This document shows positions 19,269-28,706 of a stretch of 44,794 nt of DNA, one piece after another. Source of the stretch: CAVRJC01 sp964505725 (GTDB taxonomy: Bacteria > Actinomycetota > Acidimicrobiia > IMCC26256 > DASPTH01); the NCBI GenBank assembly GCA_964505725.1, contig CAZDJK010000043.1, forward strand, positions 1-44,794, read 5' to 3'. The notes below the pieces were generated by a model. That model was not told the DNA's origin, did no database searches, and was given only the letters and a program-made list of their open reading frames with translations. Every line of letters starts with the position of its first letter. The stretch's first letter is position 1. Made by a program: the position numbers and the translations under genes.

Positions 19269-19834
19269 TCAACTCTGCTCGCGCGTGACGCGCACCATCG
19301 AGGGACGCACGACGCGGCCCTTCAGGCGGTAGCCGGTGCGCAGGGTCTCGGCCACGTGCGGGTCGGCGTCGCCCTCGTTCTGGAGCACCGCCTCGTGCTC
19401 CGCGGGGTCGAACGGCCTCCCGTCGGCGTCGATGCGCTCTAGGCCGGCCTTCTCCAGCACGCTCACGAGCTGGGCGTGGATGCCGGTGACGCCGTCACGC
19501 AGCTTCTCCATCTCGGGCGTGTCGACCGCGATCGACGCGAGCGCGCCCTCGAACGAGTCGAGCACGGGGAGCAGGTCCCCGAGGAGACGCTCGGTGGCGC
19601 GGTCGACCAGCGCGGTCTGCTCGCGCAGGACCCGCTTGCGGTAGTTCTCGAAGTCGGCCTGGACGCGTCGGAGCGTGTCGACGAGCTCGCTCCGCTCGGC
19701 CTGCAGCTGCGCGAGGTCCGATTCGACGACGGCCGCGGCGGCGTCCGCCGCGGTGTCGTCGTCGTCATCGGTCTCGGTCTCTCCGGCGGTCCCGCGTCCG
19801 GGCTCGCCGACGGGCACGCGCGGGTCGTCGGCCG

Positions 19835-19838
<4 letters not shown>
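19269..19838 (-). CDS. grpE: GrpE nucleotide exchange factor
   Basis: 189 aa. The acidic, disordered N-terminus (ETETDDDDDTAAD) leads into a long coiled coil and the family core: VQADFENYRKRVLRE, LLPVLDSFEGAL, and a C-terminal beta domain ending NEGDADPHVAETLRTGYRLKGRVVRPSMVRV-type sequence. It releases ADP from DnaK. The GTG start at 19838 overlaps the dnaK stop by 4 nt, suggesting coupled translation. Confidence 0.94.
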
Positions 19839-21688
<1,850 letters not shown>

Positions 21689-21736
21689 GGGGATTGCCTC
21701 CTGGAGCTGTTGGTTGAACTGGCTCAATGCGAGAAG

Positions 21737-21757
21737 ATTGAGTGTGAAATTATCAAC
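21737..21757. promoter_or_regulatory. HAIR-like HspR operator before dnaK
   Basis: ATTGAGT - N7 (21744-21750) - TATCAAC on the plus strand. The left arm matches 6 of 7 and the right arm 4 of 7 bases of CTTGAGT-N7-ACTCAAG, with exact spacing. It lies 49 bp before dnaK in a locally AT-rich stretch. Confidence 0.65.
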
Positions 21758-21825
21758 TTTTCGGAGGGGCGGCTTCATTCCCCGTCCGGCCGGCAACCTT
21801 GACACCGTCACTAATTTGCGGGGAC

Positions 21826-22251
21826 ATGCCCCGCTCGGACCCCTACCTGGACGCCCTCGGCTCGGTGCCGCTGTTCTGGGCGTGCTCCCGCAAGGAGCTC
21901 CAGCTCGTCTCGAAGCAGGGTGAGCGGCGCAGCGCTCCCGCCGGGGAGGTGCTGGTGAAGGAGGGCTCCGTAGGCGCCGAGCTCTTCGTGATCCTCGAGG
22001 GCGCCGCCCGGGTCCTGCGCCAGGAGCGCAAGGTCGCGACCCTGGGGCCGGGCGACTTCTTCGGCGACCTCTCGCTCCTCGACCGCGCGCCTCGCAACGC
22101 GACCGTGGTCGCGGCCACGCCGGTGGAGCTCATCGTGATCCGCCAGCCGGCGTTCGACGAGCTGCTCGCGACGGGTCCCAACATCGCGAAGAAGATGCTC
22201 GCGGGCATGGCGCGGAGGCTCCGCGACCAGGACGCCACCACGATCCAGTGA
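21826..22251 (+). CDS. Stand-alone cyclic-nucleotide-binding-domain protein
   Basis: 141 aa. One CNB/CRP effector beta-barrel: PLFWACSRKELQLVSKQGE, then the roll GEVLVKEGSVGAELFVILEGAARVL and the phosphate-binding-cassette region LGPGDFFGDLSLLDRAPRNATVVA. In cAMP-binding members this cassette reads GE-x(2)-L-x(6)-R-A/S; here GDLSLLDRAPRNA keeps the Arg but has Asp for the usual Glu. There is no C-terminal helix-turn-helix, so it is not a classical transcription factor. The start at ATG 21826 is chosen because MPRSDPYLDAL begins the domain's helix. The Fe-S oxidoreductase gene starts 34 bp downstream. Confidence 0.8.
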   Translation: MPRSDPYLDALGSVPLFWACSRKELQLVSKQGERRSAPAGEVLVKEGSVGAELFVILEGAARVLRQERKVATLGPGDFFGDLSLLDRAPRNATVVAATPVELIVIRQPAFDELLATGPNIAKKMLAGMARRLRDQDATTIQ

Positions 22252-22273
22252 CGACGCGCGCGTGCGGTCGCGG

Positions 22274-22279
22274 TAGGTT
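22274..22279 (+). promoter_or_regulatory. -10 box (TAGGTT), leaderless start
   Basis: TAGGTT, then exactly 6 nt, then the GTG at 22286 of the Fe-S oxidoreductase. No Shine-Dalgarno sequence is present. Confidence 0.45.
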
Positions 22280-22285
22280 CACGCC

Positions 22286-24502
22286 GTGCGGCGACTGAGG
22301 CTCCCCAAGCCCCACCAGCTCGTCCTGATCGTCGGCGCGCTCGTCGCCGCAGGCACCATCGCATCCGGCATCGTCCCGCGCATCACCGAGTGGGCATCCC
22401 ACTCAGGGGTCACGCGTGAGCCGTTCGTCGACGTGCCCGACGCCCTCTACTGGGCCTTCTACGTCACCGCGGCGACGATGCTCTTCGTCTGCGCGTGGCT
22501 GGTGAGCCTGCGGGTGCGCAATTACGAGCGCGGCAAGCCGGACGACCGCCGGACCACGCGCCAGAACCTGCACCGCCGCCTCCGCGACTTCCGCGCCGGC
22601 GTCTGGATGCGCACGCTGCTGCGCGACCCCGCGGCCGGCGTCATGCACTCGCTCATCTACTTCGGCTTCCTCTGGCTCTTCGTCGCCACCGTCGTCCTCG
22701 AGATCGACCACCAGCTCCCCGACAACCTGAAGTTCCTCCACGGGGGGATCTACGAGGGGTACGCGTTCTCCGCCGACCTCGGCGGCGCGGTGTTCACCGT
22801 CGGCATCGTGTGGGCCCTCGCACGTCGCTACGGCGAGCGGCCCTACCGGATCCGCATCAAGACCAAGCCCGAGGACGCGGTCATCCTCCTCACGTTCCTC
22901 ACCATCGCGCTCACCGGCTTCTTCACCGAGGCGCTCCGGATCGCGTACGTCGGCCGGCCGAGCTTCGAGCAGTGGTCGTTCGTCGGGTACCCGCTGTCGT
23001 CGCTGTTCGATTCGGCGTCCGCCGGCGCCCTGTCCGACGCGCACCGCTGGCTGTGGTCGGTCCACTTCGTCGCGTTCCTCGCGTTCCTCGTGATCCTGCC
23101 CACCACCAAGCTCCGGCACATGATCACGTCGCCCATGAACATGTACCTGCGCGACCGCGACCGCCCGAAGGGCGCGATGAGACCGCTGCCCAACCTCATG
23201 GAGACCGAGCTCGACACGTTCGGCGCGTCGACGGTCGAGGACTTCACGTGGAAGCAGCTCTTCGACACCGACGCGTGCACGGTCTGCGGGCGCTGCACCT
23301 CCGTGTGCCCCGCGCACGCCACCGGCAAGCCGCTCGACCCCCGCGAGGTCGTGCTGAAGGTCGGCGAGGTCATGACCGCGACGGGCGACCCCGTCGTGTC
23401 GCCCCCGGTCGGCGTCGACCGCGAGATCACGATCACCGCCGACTCGCTGTTCGAGCGCATCACGTCGGAAGAGCTCTGGTCCTGCACGTCGTGCAAGGCG
23501 TGCGACGAGATCTGCCCGGTGAACATCGAGATCCTCGACAAGATCCTCGACATGCGGCGGTACCTCTCACTGATGGAGAGCGACTTCCCCGTCGAGCTCG
23601 GCAACACCTACCGCTCGATGGAGAACTCGTCGAACGTCTATGGCATGAACCAGGGCGACCGCGGCGACTGGGCCGCCGAGCTCGACGGAGTCGAGATCGT
23701 CGACGCCGGCTCCGGCCCGCTCGGGCACGAGTACCTGTACTGGATCGGGTGCGCAGGCTCCTTCGACGACCGCAACAAGAAGACGAGCCGCGCCGTCTCG
23801 CGGCTCCTCCAGCGCGCCGGCGTCGACTTCGCGATCCTCGGGCCGAGCGAGCTGTGCACCGGCGACCCCGCGCGCCGCTCCGGCAACGAGTACATCTTCC
23901 AGATGCTGGCGATGCAGAACATCGAGTCGCTCGACGGCTTCGGGGTGCAGAAGATCATCACGCAGTGCCCGCACTGCTTCAACACGCTGAAGAACGAGTA
24001 CCCGCAGCTCGGCGGCAACTACGAGGTCGTGCACCACTCGCAGCTGCTGGCGCAGCTCGTGGCCGACGGCCGCCTCTCGGTCGCCGGCGCGACGCTCGAG
24101 GAGCGCGTGACGTACCACGACAGCTGCTACCTCGGTCGGCACAACGACGTGTACCTCGCGCCACGGAACGTGATCGGCTCGCTCGGGGGCATCGACGTGG
24201 TCGAGATGCCGCGCAACGGGACGCGTGGCATGTGCTGCGGCGCCGGCGGCGCGCGCATGTGGATGGAAGAGCACATCGGCAAGAAGGTCAACATCGACCG
24301 CGCCGAGGAGGCGATCGCCACCGGTGCGACCCGCGTCGCCGTCGCCTGCCCGTTCTGCTACGTGATGATGGACGACGGCGTGAAGGAGAAGGGCCGCGAG
24401 GATCTTGTGGTCCAAGACATCGCCGAGATGCTCATCGAGGCCATCGAGGCCGGCGAGCGCGCGCCGGCGCCACTCACGGCTGAGTTCCAGCCCGGGCTGT
24501 AG
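22286..24502 (+). CDS. EtfD/FadF-like membrane Fe-S oxidoreductase
   Basis: 738 aa. The N-terminal third has about six membrane helices (roughly 10-30, 53-75, 118-140, 165-182, 197-218, 255-275) like the nitrate-reductase gamma/DsrM cytochrome-b fold. Two [4Fe-4S] motifs follow, CTVCGRCTSVCPAHATGKP (from C331) and CTSCKACDEICPVNIEI (from about C400). Then comes a heterodisulfide-reductase-like CCG region with TQCPHCFNTL, a YHDSCYLGRHN segment and MCCGAGGARMW. Such proteins (e.g. EtfD of Mycobacterium tuberculosis) pass electrons from ETF and fatty-acid oxidation to menaquinone. The start GTG 22286 is set by the -10 box spacing. Confidence 0.87.
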   Translation: MRRLRLPKPHQLVLIVGALVAAGTIASGIVPRITEWASHSGVTREPFVDVPDALYWAFYVTAATMLFVCAWLVSLRVRNYERGKPDDRRTTRQNLHRRLRDFRAGVWMRTLLRDPAAGVMHSLIYFGFLWLFVATVVLEIDHQLPDNLKFLHGGIYEGYAFSADLGGAVFTVGIVWALARRYGERPYRIRIKTKPEDAVILLTFLTIALTGFFTEALRIAYVGRPSFEQWSFVGYPLSSLFDSASAGALSDAHRWLWSVHFVAFLAFLVILPTTKLRHMITSPMNMYLRDRDRPKGAMRPLPNLMETELDTFGASTVEDFTWKQLFDTDACTVCGRCTSVCPAHATGKPLDPREVVLKVGEVMTATGDPVVSPPVGVDREITITADSLFERITSEELWSCTSCKACDEICPVNIEILDKILDMRRYLSLMESDFPVELGNTYRSMENSSNVYGMNQGDRGDWAAELDGVEIVDAGSGPLGHEYLYWIGCAGSFDDRNKKTSRAVSRLLQRAGVDFAILGPSELCTGDPARRSGNEYIFQMLAMQNIESLDGFGVQKIITQCPHCFNTLKNEYPQLGGNYEVVHHSQLLAQLVADGRLSVAGATLEERVTYHDSCYLGRHNDVYLAPRNVIGSLGGIDVVEMPRNGTRGMCCGAGGARMWMEEHIGKKVNIDRAEEAIATGATRVAVACPFCYVMMDDGVKEKGREDLVVQDIAEMLIEAIEAGERAPAPLTAEFQPGL

Positions 24503-24508
24503 GGGCCG

Positions 24509-25087
24509 TCACTCGTCGGCGTCGCCGCCGAAGTTGAGGTAGTAGCGCGACGGCGTGGGCCCGCGCTGACCCTGATATTTCGACCCCATGTCCCCGCTCC
24601 CGTAGGGATGCTCGGCCGCCGTCGTCATGCGGAGAAAGGAGATCTGGCCGATCTTCATCCCCGGGTAGATGGCGATGGGCAGGTTGGCGACGTTCGAGAG
24701 CTCGAGGGTGAGATGGCCGTCCCACCCTGCATCGACGAAGCCCGCGGTGCTGTGAATGAGCAGGCCCAGGCGCCCCAGGCTCGACTTCCCTTCGAGCCGC
24801 GCGACGAGGTCGTCGGGCAGACCGACCCGCTCGAGCGTCGAGCCGAGCACGAATTCACCGGGATGCAAGATGAACGCGCCGTCGGGCTTCACCTCGACGA
24901 GCTCGGTCAGGTCCTCTTGCGATCGTTTCGGGTCGATGAACGGTGTGGTGTCGTTGCGGAACACCCGGAACAGCGAGTCGCAGTGGAGGTCGACCGACGA
25001 CGGTTGGATCGCGCGCTCGTCGAGGGGATCGATGACGATCCGGCCGGCAGCGAGCTCCTCGCGGATCGTGACGTCCGACAGGATCAT
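24509..25087 (-). CDS. dcd: dCTP deaminase
   Basis: 192 aa trimeric dUTPase-fold enzyme. It shows MILSDVTIREEL, IQPSSVDLHC, the nucleotide/Mg region GKSSLGRLGLLIHSTAGFVDAGW with the catalytic Glu in LELSNVANLPI, and the C-terminal KYQGQRGPTPSRYY lid. Actinobacterial members of this size are often bifunctional dCTP deaminase/dUTP diphosphatases giving dUMP directly; that is inferred, not shown. The ATG at 25087 lies 7 nt after a TACGCT box. DUF1272 is 40 bp upstream on the same strand. It converges on the Fe-S oxidoreductase with a 6-bp gap. Confidence 0.94.
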   Translation of the reverse strand: MILSDVTIREELAAGRIVIDPLDERAIQPSSVDLHCDSLFRVFRNDTTPFIDPKRSQEDLTELVEVKPDGAFILHPGEFVLGSTLERVGLPDDLVARLEGKSSLGRLGLLIHSTAGFVDAGWDGHLTLELSNVANLPIAIYPGMKIGQISFLRMTTAAEHPYGSGDMGSKYQGQRGPTPSRYYLNFGGDADE

Positions 25088-25094
25088 GCCGCGG

Positions 25095-25100
25095 AGCGTA
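25095..25100 (-). promoter_or_regulatory. -10 box (TACGCT) before dcd
   Basis: TACGCT read on the minus strand ends 7 nt before the ATG of dcd, with no ribosome-binding site. This suggests a leaderless transcript independent of the upstream DUF1272 gene. Confidence 0.45.
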
Positions 25101-25127
25101 TCTGGTCGGTGATCGGGAACGTGCCGG

Positions 25128-25436
25128 TCAGCGGATCTCCGGAGGCAGGTCGCCGATGCGCCGGCGCAGTTCATCGTGTGACGCGCCATCGACCGGGCGG
25201 TGCCGGCGTTCGGTGGCGGGCGGGAACGCACCGAGGAAGTTGTCGCCCGCCCAGTTGGTGACCGGTCGTACGGGACGGGAGGAGAAGCCACCGCCGCAGT
25301 TCGGGCACACGTTGCCGAGGACGTCCTCGACGCAGGAGCGACAGAACGTGCACTCGAAGCTGCAGATCATGGCTTCGGTCGAGGCCGGCGGGAGGGGCGT
25401 CGCGCAGTTCTCGCAGATCGGACGGAGCTCGAGCAT
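25128..25436 (-). CDS. DUF1272 zinc-binding protein
   Basis: 102 aa. The N-terminal half is the DUF1272 domain: MLELRPICENCATPLPP, then MICSFECTFCRSC, and NVCPNCGGGF, giving at least three Cys pairs for two zinc sites. The C-terminal 45 residues are an unconserved tail rich in Arg and Pro. Function of the family is unknown. The ATG at 25436 is the domain start; the in-frame extension upstream only reads through the antisense of the tRNA gene and is not real. It lies 40 bp before dcd on the same strand. Confidence 0.85.
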   Translation of the reverse strand: MLELRPICENCATPLPPASTEAMICSFECTFCRSCVEDVLGNVCPNCGGGFSSRPVRPVTNWAGDNFLGAFPPATERRHRPVDGASHDELRRRIGDLPPEIR

Positions 25437-25583
25437 GCACCAGTCTCTTCGCTCGGGACCCGTCGTCGCAGCAGCATTCCCGCGCGGCCCACGTTTCCTC
25501 GGCCGACGTCCCGCCCGATACCATCTCGCCTCCGGAAGGGTTCGGCGGGGAAGGCGTACCGAGCACGTCCGTGCCGCGGGTCC

Positions 25584-25657
25584 GCGGGTGTAGTTCAGAG
25601 GCAGAACATCAGCTTCCCAAGCTGAGAACGCGGGTTCGATTCCCGTCACCCGCTCCA
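25584..25657 (+). tRNA. tRNA-Gly (anticodon CCC)
   Basis: A 74-nt cloverleaf with encoded CCA. The acceptor GCGGGTG (25584-25590) pairs with the 3' strand CACCCGC before the discriminator T and CCA. The D arm contains GTTCAGAGGCAGAAC. The anticodon stem TCAGC/GCTGA encloses TTCCCAA, placing CCC at positions 34-36. The T arm CGGGT-TCGATTC-CCGTC is canonical. It reads GGG codons. Confidence 0.96.
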
Positions 25658-25863
25658 TCCACCCACGAGGTCTTCCCCATTGGGGCCTCCACGGTCACCG
25701 GTGGCCACGAGCGTTGGACGCGTAGGCACACCAAAACGGCAGGCTGTGCGGGTGATCGCGACGGGGGGCGAGAATGTCAGCGAGCGATGAGCCTTCGGTT
25801 ATCTCGTACAGGCCGACAACCGCCCGTCCCCGTTCACATCCGTGCGCGTGACAAGCTCTGCTC

Positions 25864-26658
25864 GTGAAGATCGGCTCCCTGGACCTCCACGTCGTCGACG
25901 AAGGTGCCGGCCGGCCGCCGCTGCTGCTCGTCCACGGCTTCACCGGCAGCGACATCGACTGGGTTGACGTGCAGCCGGCGCTGGCCGCGAGGCGGCGCGT
26001 CGTGAGCTACACGCATCGAGGGCACGGCGACTCCGTCCACACCACGTCGTACTCGCTCGACGAGCTCGTCGGCGACCTGGAATCGGTCGTCGAGCAGCTC
26101 CAACTCGCGCCGATGCACCTCCTCGGGCACTCGATGGGTGGCGTGGTGGCACTGAGGTACGCGCTCGCTCACCCCGATCCCCTCGCTTCGCTGATCCTCA
26201 TGGACACCTTCGCCGCACCGCCGAGCGACGGCTCCATGGGCGCCATGATCGACGGCATGGTCGACACTGCGATGCGCGACGGCGTGGGCGCAGTCCTCGA
26301 CGGGATGCGACCGTTCCTGGCCGCGGCGCCGCCCGAGATCGCCGCCCGGGTCGAGTACAAGGTCCTGCACATGGACCCGGCCGCGTTCGTGACCCTCGGG
26401 CGCTCCCTGGCTTCGTTCCCGTCGATGGCCGACCGGCTGGGCGAGCTCGCGCACCTGCCGGTGACCGTCATCGTCGGCGCGAACGACACCCCGCTGCTCG
26501 ACTCGGCTCGCTTCCTGCACGACGCGATCCCGGGGTCGCGTCTCGAGGTCGTCCCCGATGCCGGCCACAGCCCTCAGGAGGACAATCCCGACGCGTGGCT
26601 GCGGGCGGTCGAGGATCACCTGGCGTCTCCCGGTTCATTGTCGTATACGCGCTCGTAG
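25864..26658 (+). CDS. Alpha/beta-hydrolase
   Basis: 264 aa. Fold markers: the oxyanion segment LLLVHGFTGSDIDW, the nucleophile elbow LLGHSMGGVVAL (Ser about residue 95), the acid in VIVGANDTPLL and the catalytic His in PDAGHSPQEDNP. The substrate is unknown; the size and helical cap (about 125-190) fit esterase, lactonase or C-C hydrolase-like members. The start is GTG at 25864. The stop codon lies inside a 47-bp inverted repeat that also covers the gap to the convergent gene. Confidence 0.85.
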   Translation: MKIGSLDLHVVDEGAGRPPLLLVHGFTGSDIDWVDVQPALAARRRVVSYTHRGHGDSVHTTSYSLDELVGDLESVVEQLQLAPMHLLGHSMGGVVALRYALAHPDPLASLILMDTFAAPPSDGSMGAMIDGMVDTAMRDGVGAVLDGMRPFLAAAPPEIAARVEYKVLHMDPAAFVTLGRSLASFPSMADRLGELAHLPVTVIVGANDTPLLDSARFLHDAIPGSRLEVVPDAGHSPQEDNPDAWLRAVEDHLASPGSLSYTRS

Positions 26659-26680
26659 AGAGCGCTTATCTGACAATGAA
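26634..26680. repeat. 47-bp nested inverted repeat at convergent gene ends
   Basis: TTCATTGTC (26634-26642), 6 nt, GCGCTC (26649-26654), 5-nt loop, GAGCGC (26660-26665), 6 nt, GACAATGAA (26672-26680). Both arm pairs are perfect and the 6-nt spacers are symmetric, with 3 further matches. It covers the last codons and stop of the hydrolase. It may act as a two-way terminator, though no T tract follows. Confidence 0.7.
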
Positions 26681-26715
26681 TCCGACACGGACCTGACGCA
26701 CCCGGGGAACGCGCG

Positions 26716-27144
26716 CTACACGTCCTCCAGCGCCACCACCGGAATCTCGCGTGTGGTCCGGGCCTGGTAGCTCGCATAACGCGGTTGCGACTGGGTGATC
26801 CGCGGCCACAGCTCGGCGCGTTCGTCGGGTGAGACGACCCGTGCGCGCATCCGACGTGCGGGCCCGCCCTGCACCGACACCTCGACCTCGGGCTGGACGA
26901 GGAGGTTCCGGTACCACTCCGGATGGCGGTCGTCGCCGCCCTTCGATGCGACGACGAACAGCCGGTCGGCGTCCTGGAGGGGTGACGTGAGCATCACCGT
27001 GCGCGGCTGCGCGCTGTGACGGCCGACGGTGGTGAGCGACAACGCGGGCATGCGCGCGACATGCCACCCGACTCGCCCGCCGGTCAGGCCGATGACGGAT
27101 CGGTGCACCGAGTTCTGCAGCTTCAAGAGGCGGTCGCTAGGCAC
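26716..27144 (-). CDS. DDN-family deazaflavin-dependent oxidoreductase
   Basis: 142 aa. This is the nitroreductase-like split barrel of the Ddn family: RMPALSLTTVGRHSAQPRTVMLTSPLQDADRLFVVASKGGDDRHPEWYRNLLVQPEVEVSV-type order, with the R/K-H/S-G-x-PRT turn and the DRHPEWYRNL signature. Family members use F420H2 to reduce quinones or nitro compounds (family knowledge). The GTG start at 27144 follows TACCGT by exactly 6 nt. A second Ddn-like gene lies at 30359-30802. Confidence 0.85.
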   Translation of the reverse strand: MPSDRLLKLQNSVHRSVIGLTGGRVGWHVARMPALSLTTVGRHSAQPRTVMLTSPLQDADRLFVVASKGGDDRHPEWYRNLLVQPEVEVSVQGGPARRMRARVVSPDERAELWPRITQSQPRYASYQARTTREIPVVALEDV

Positions 27145-27150
27145 GCGCGA

Positions 27151-27156
27151 ACGGTA
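27151..27156 (-). promoter_or_regulatory. -10 box (TACCGT) of the DDN gene
   Basis: TACCGT on the minus strand, a 6-nt gap, then the GTG at 27144. A leaderless transcript is implied. Confidence 0.45.
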
Positions 27157-27229
27157 GCGGAGCGCCGCCGGGCGCACCGCCGCCAGACACTGCGATACTT
27201 TCCGCACGCACACGGGGAGGAGCATCGCC

Positions 27230-27529
27230 GTGGCCGGACCCGGGTCTGCTCGTGAGTTCGACGACGCGGTTGCGGAAGTCATCGTCGGTCTCTCGCCCGG
27301 CGAGGTGGTCACCTACGGCTGGGTCGCCGCCGAGGCGGGGTACGCTAGGCGCGCCCAATCGGTCGGCACATTCCTCGCGCACCGCTTCGGTGGCCCGCAC
27401 TGGTGGCGCGTCGTCGGCGCCGACCGCCGCCTGCATGCACCCGACGCCGCCGGGCAGGCGCGGCTCCTGCGCGCCGAGGGCGTGGAGATCGATCACGGCC
27501 GCGTCGTCTCGCCGGTGAGACGCCCGTGA
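27230..27529 (+). CDS. Alkyltransferase-like (ATL) protein, Cys-less MGMT fold
   Basis: 99 aa. The MGMT DNA-binding domain: VAEVIVGLSPGEVVTYGWVAAEAGYARRAQSVGTFLA, then HWWRVVGADRRLH and a final LLRAEGVEI strand. The MGMT active site P-C-H-R-V is replaced by H-W-W-R-V, so there is no alkyl-accepting Cys; Trp at this place is the mark of ATL proteins, which bind O6-alkylguanine and recruit nucleotide-excision repair. The GTG start is preceded by GGGGAGGAG 8 nt upstream. The stop overlaps the start of the SRPBCC gene (GTGA). Confidence 0.82.
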   Translation: MAGPGSAREFDDAVAEVIVGLSPGEVVTYGWVAAEAGYARRAQSVGTFLAHRFGGPHWWRVVGADRRLHAPDAAGQARLLRAEGVEIDHGRVVSPVRRP

Positions 27530-27993
27530 CTGCGGACACTGCCGGCGACGCGGACCTGTCGTTGCACGTGGAGCGCGTCCTGTCCGCATCGCCGGAGCTC
27601 GTGTTCCGGCTGCACACCGAACCCGACGAGCTGGCGCGCTGGTGGGGCCCCCGAGGCTTCTCCGCACCGAGCGTCGAGATCGACCTGCGCGTCGGCGGGC
27701 GCTACCGGATCGAGATGCAGCCCCCACAGGGTGATTCCTTCTACCTCGCGGGTGAGTTCCGCGAGATCACGCCGGCCCACCGGCTCGTGTACACGTTCCG
27801 GTACGAGGAGCCGGACCCCGACGATCGCGAGACGCTCGTCACCTTCGCGCTCCGGGCCCGCGGCACCTCGACCGTGGTGACCGTCGATCAGGGACAGTTC
27901 GCGACCGAGGCCCGCCGGGCGCTCCACGTGCAGGGTTGGTCCGACACGCTCGACCGTCTGCAGGAGCTCGTCGAGGACGCCGGCCGGCGATGA
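27526..27993 (+). CDS. SRPBCC / AHSA1-family protein
   Basis: 155 aa. START-like hydrophobic-pocket fold of the Aha1-C type: SLHVERVLSASPELVFRLHTEPDELARWWGPRGFSAPSVEIDLRVGGRYRIEM-type opening, the strand FREITPAHRLVYTFRYEEP, and the long C-terminal helix HVQGWSDTLDRLQELV. The ligand is unknown. Its GTG overlaps the stop of the ATL gene by 4 nt, so the two are likely translated together. Confidence 0.85.
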   Translation: MTADTAGDADLSLHVERVLSASPELVFRLHTEPDELARWWGPRGFSAPSVEIDLRVGGRYRIEMQPPQGDSFYLAGEFREITPAHRLVYTFRYEEPDPDDRETLVTFALRARGTSTVVTVDQGQFATEARRALHVQGWSDTLDRLQELVEDAGRR

Positions 27994-28027
27994 GTCTCAC
28001 GTCCCGCACCGTCCGGATGCGCGCACA

Positions 28028-28144
28028 TCACCTTCGCCCGGGGCCGAGACGCACCTCCCCGGCCGAGGCCGCGGTCGCCTCGGCGCCGATCACCGCGGTG
28101 AGCGGCATGAGACCGTGCATGGCCGCGGTGAGGTCGTCGCTCAT
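28028..28144 (-). pseudogene. Truncated PaaI-type thioesterase remnant
   Basis: A 38-codon frame, MSDDLTAAMHGLMPLTAVIG then AEATAASAGEVRLG, stops at TGA 28028-28030. It looks like the N-terminus of a hotdog thioesterase of the PaaI/DUF4442-like group, in which a GLMPL-T-A-x-GxE stretch precedes the hotdog helix. The catalytic core is missing and no continuation is visible in any frame. It lies 9 bp after the M15 peptidase stop, on the same strand. Confidence 0.4.
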
Positions 28145-28153
28145 CGCGCAGCG

Positions 28154-28657
28154 CTACACGGCCTCCCAGTGCCATGCCTCTGCATCGGGCCCCGGCGTGT
28201 ACGCCCAGGCCGGTTGATGGAAGCCGAACCGCGCCGCGTTGGCCTGCAGCCAGGCGTAGCCAGGTGACTGGAACGTGAGCTCGCCGTACTGGTCCTCGAA
28301 GTCGATCGCACGACCCCACCCGTGGACGCTTGTCCCGGGCACGGCCGCGAGCTCGCAGTGGCCGAGGAAGCAGTAGTAGTTGCGCCACCACTGCTGCATC
28401 TCGAGCGAGCGGTAGCACGACTCGATGCGTGGTGGCGTGAACCCGGGCAGCGCATAGGAGCTCGACTCGGGCTCGAGCCCGATGCCGTCGGCGTGCGCGG
28501 CGTCGAGCATCGCGCGGAGGGGCGCCGCCAGCTCGTTGCTGATGCGGCAGCTCGGCGTGATGGCCGTGAGGCTCGAGTCCGGGATCTGGCCGTTCGGGAA
28601 GCAGCCCGCCGCGAGCGCGGCGATGGCTGCGACGGAGAGCAGCACGCGTGCCTTCAT
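28154..28657 (-). CDS. M15-family D,D-carboxypeptidase-like lipoprotein
   Basis: 167 aa. A signal peptide with lipobox (residues 1-19, LSVAAIAALAAGC) predicts an exported, lipid-anchored protein. The zinc peptidase motif of the VanY/M15 family is seen as GTSVHGWGRAIDF (S-x-H-x6-D, near residue 110) and AWHWE at the C-terminus (W-H-x). It would trim peptidoglycan stem peptides in the cell envelope. Two extra cysteine pairs (PSCRIS, ESCYRS, YYCFLGHC) may form disulfides. The ATG at 28657 is 6 nt after a TAGACT box. Confidence 0.85.
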   Translation of the reverse strand: MKARVLLSVAAIAALAAGCFPNGQIPDSSLTAITPSCRISNELAAPLRAMLDAAHADGIGLEPESSSYALPGFTPPRIESCYRSLEMQQWWRNYYCFLGHCELAAVPGTSVHGWGRAIDFEDQYGELTFQSPGYAWLQANAARFGFHQPAWAYTPGPDAEAWHWEAV

Positions 28658-28663
28658 CCGACG

Positions 28664-28669
28664 AGTCTA
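28664..28669 (-). promoter_or_regulatory. -10 box (TAGACT) of the M15 peptidase gene
   Basis: TAGACT on the minus strand, exactly 6 nt before the ATG at 28657. Leaderless pattern. Confidence 0.45.
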
Positions 28670-28706
28670 CGGGCGCGCGGGGGCACGCGCGCCCGACCCG
28701 TCCGCG

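Noticed and set aside
21799..21826. TTGACA at 21799-21804 as the -35 box of the CNB gene
   Set aside because: No TANNNT at a proper 16-18 nt spacing before the ATG.
25437..25658. An extended N-terminus for the DUF1272 gene, beginning MERVTGIEPAFSAWEADVLP
   Set aside because: This peptide is the antisense translation of the tRNA-Gly gene, a well-known annotation artefact; the DUF1272 domain starts at the ATG at 25436.
25571..25867. Plus-strand 98-codon frame containing SSEAEHQLPKLRTRVRFPSP
   Set aside because: It reads the tRNA-Gly gene itself as protein; the rest has no family similarity.
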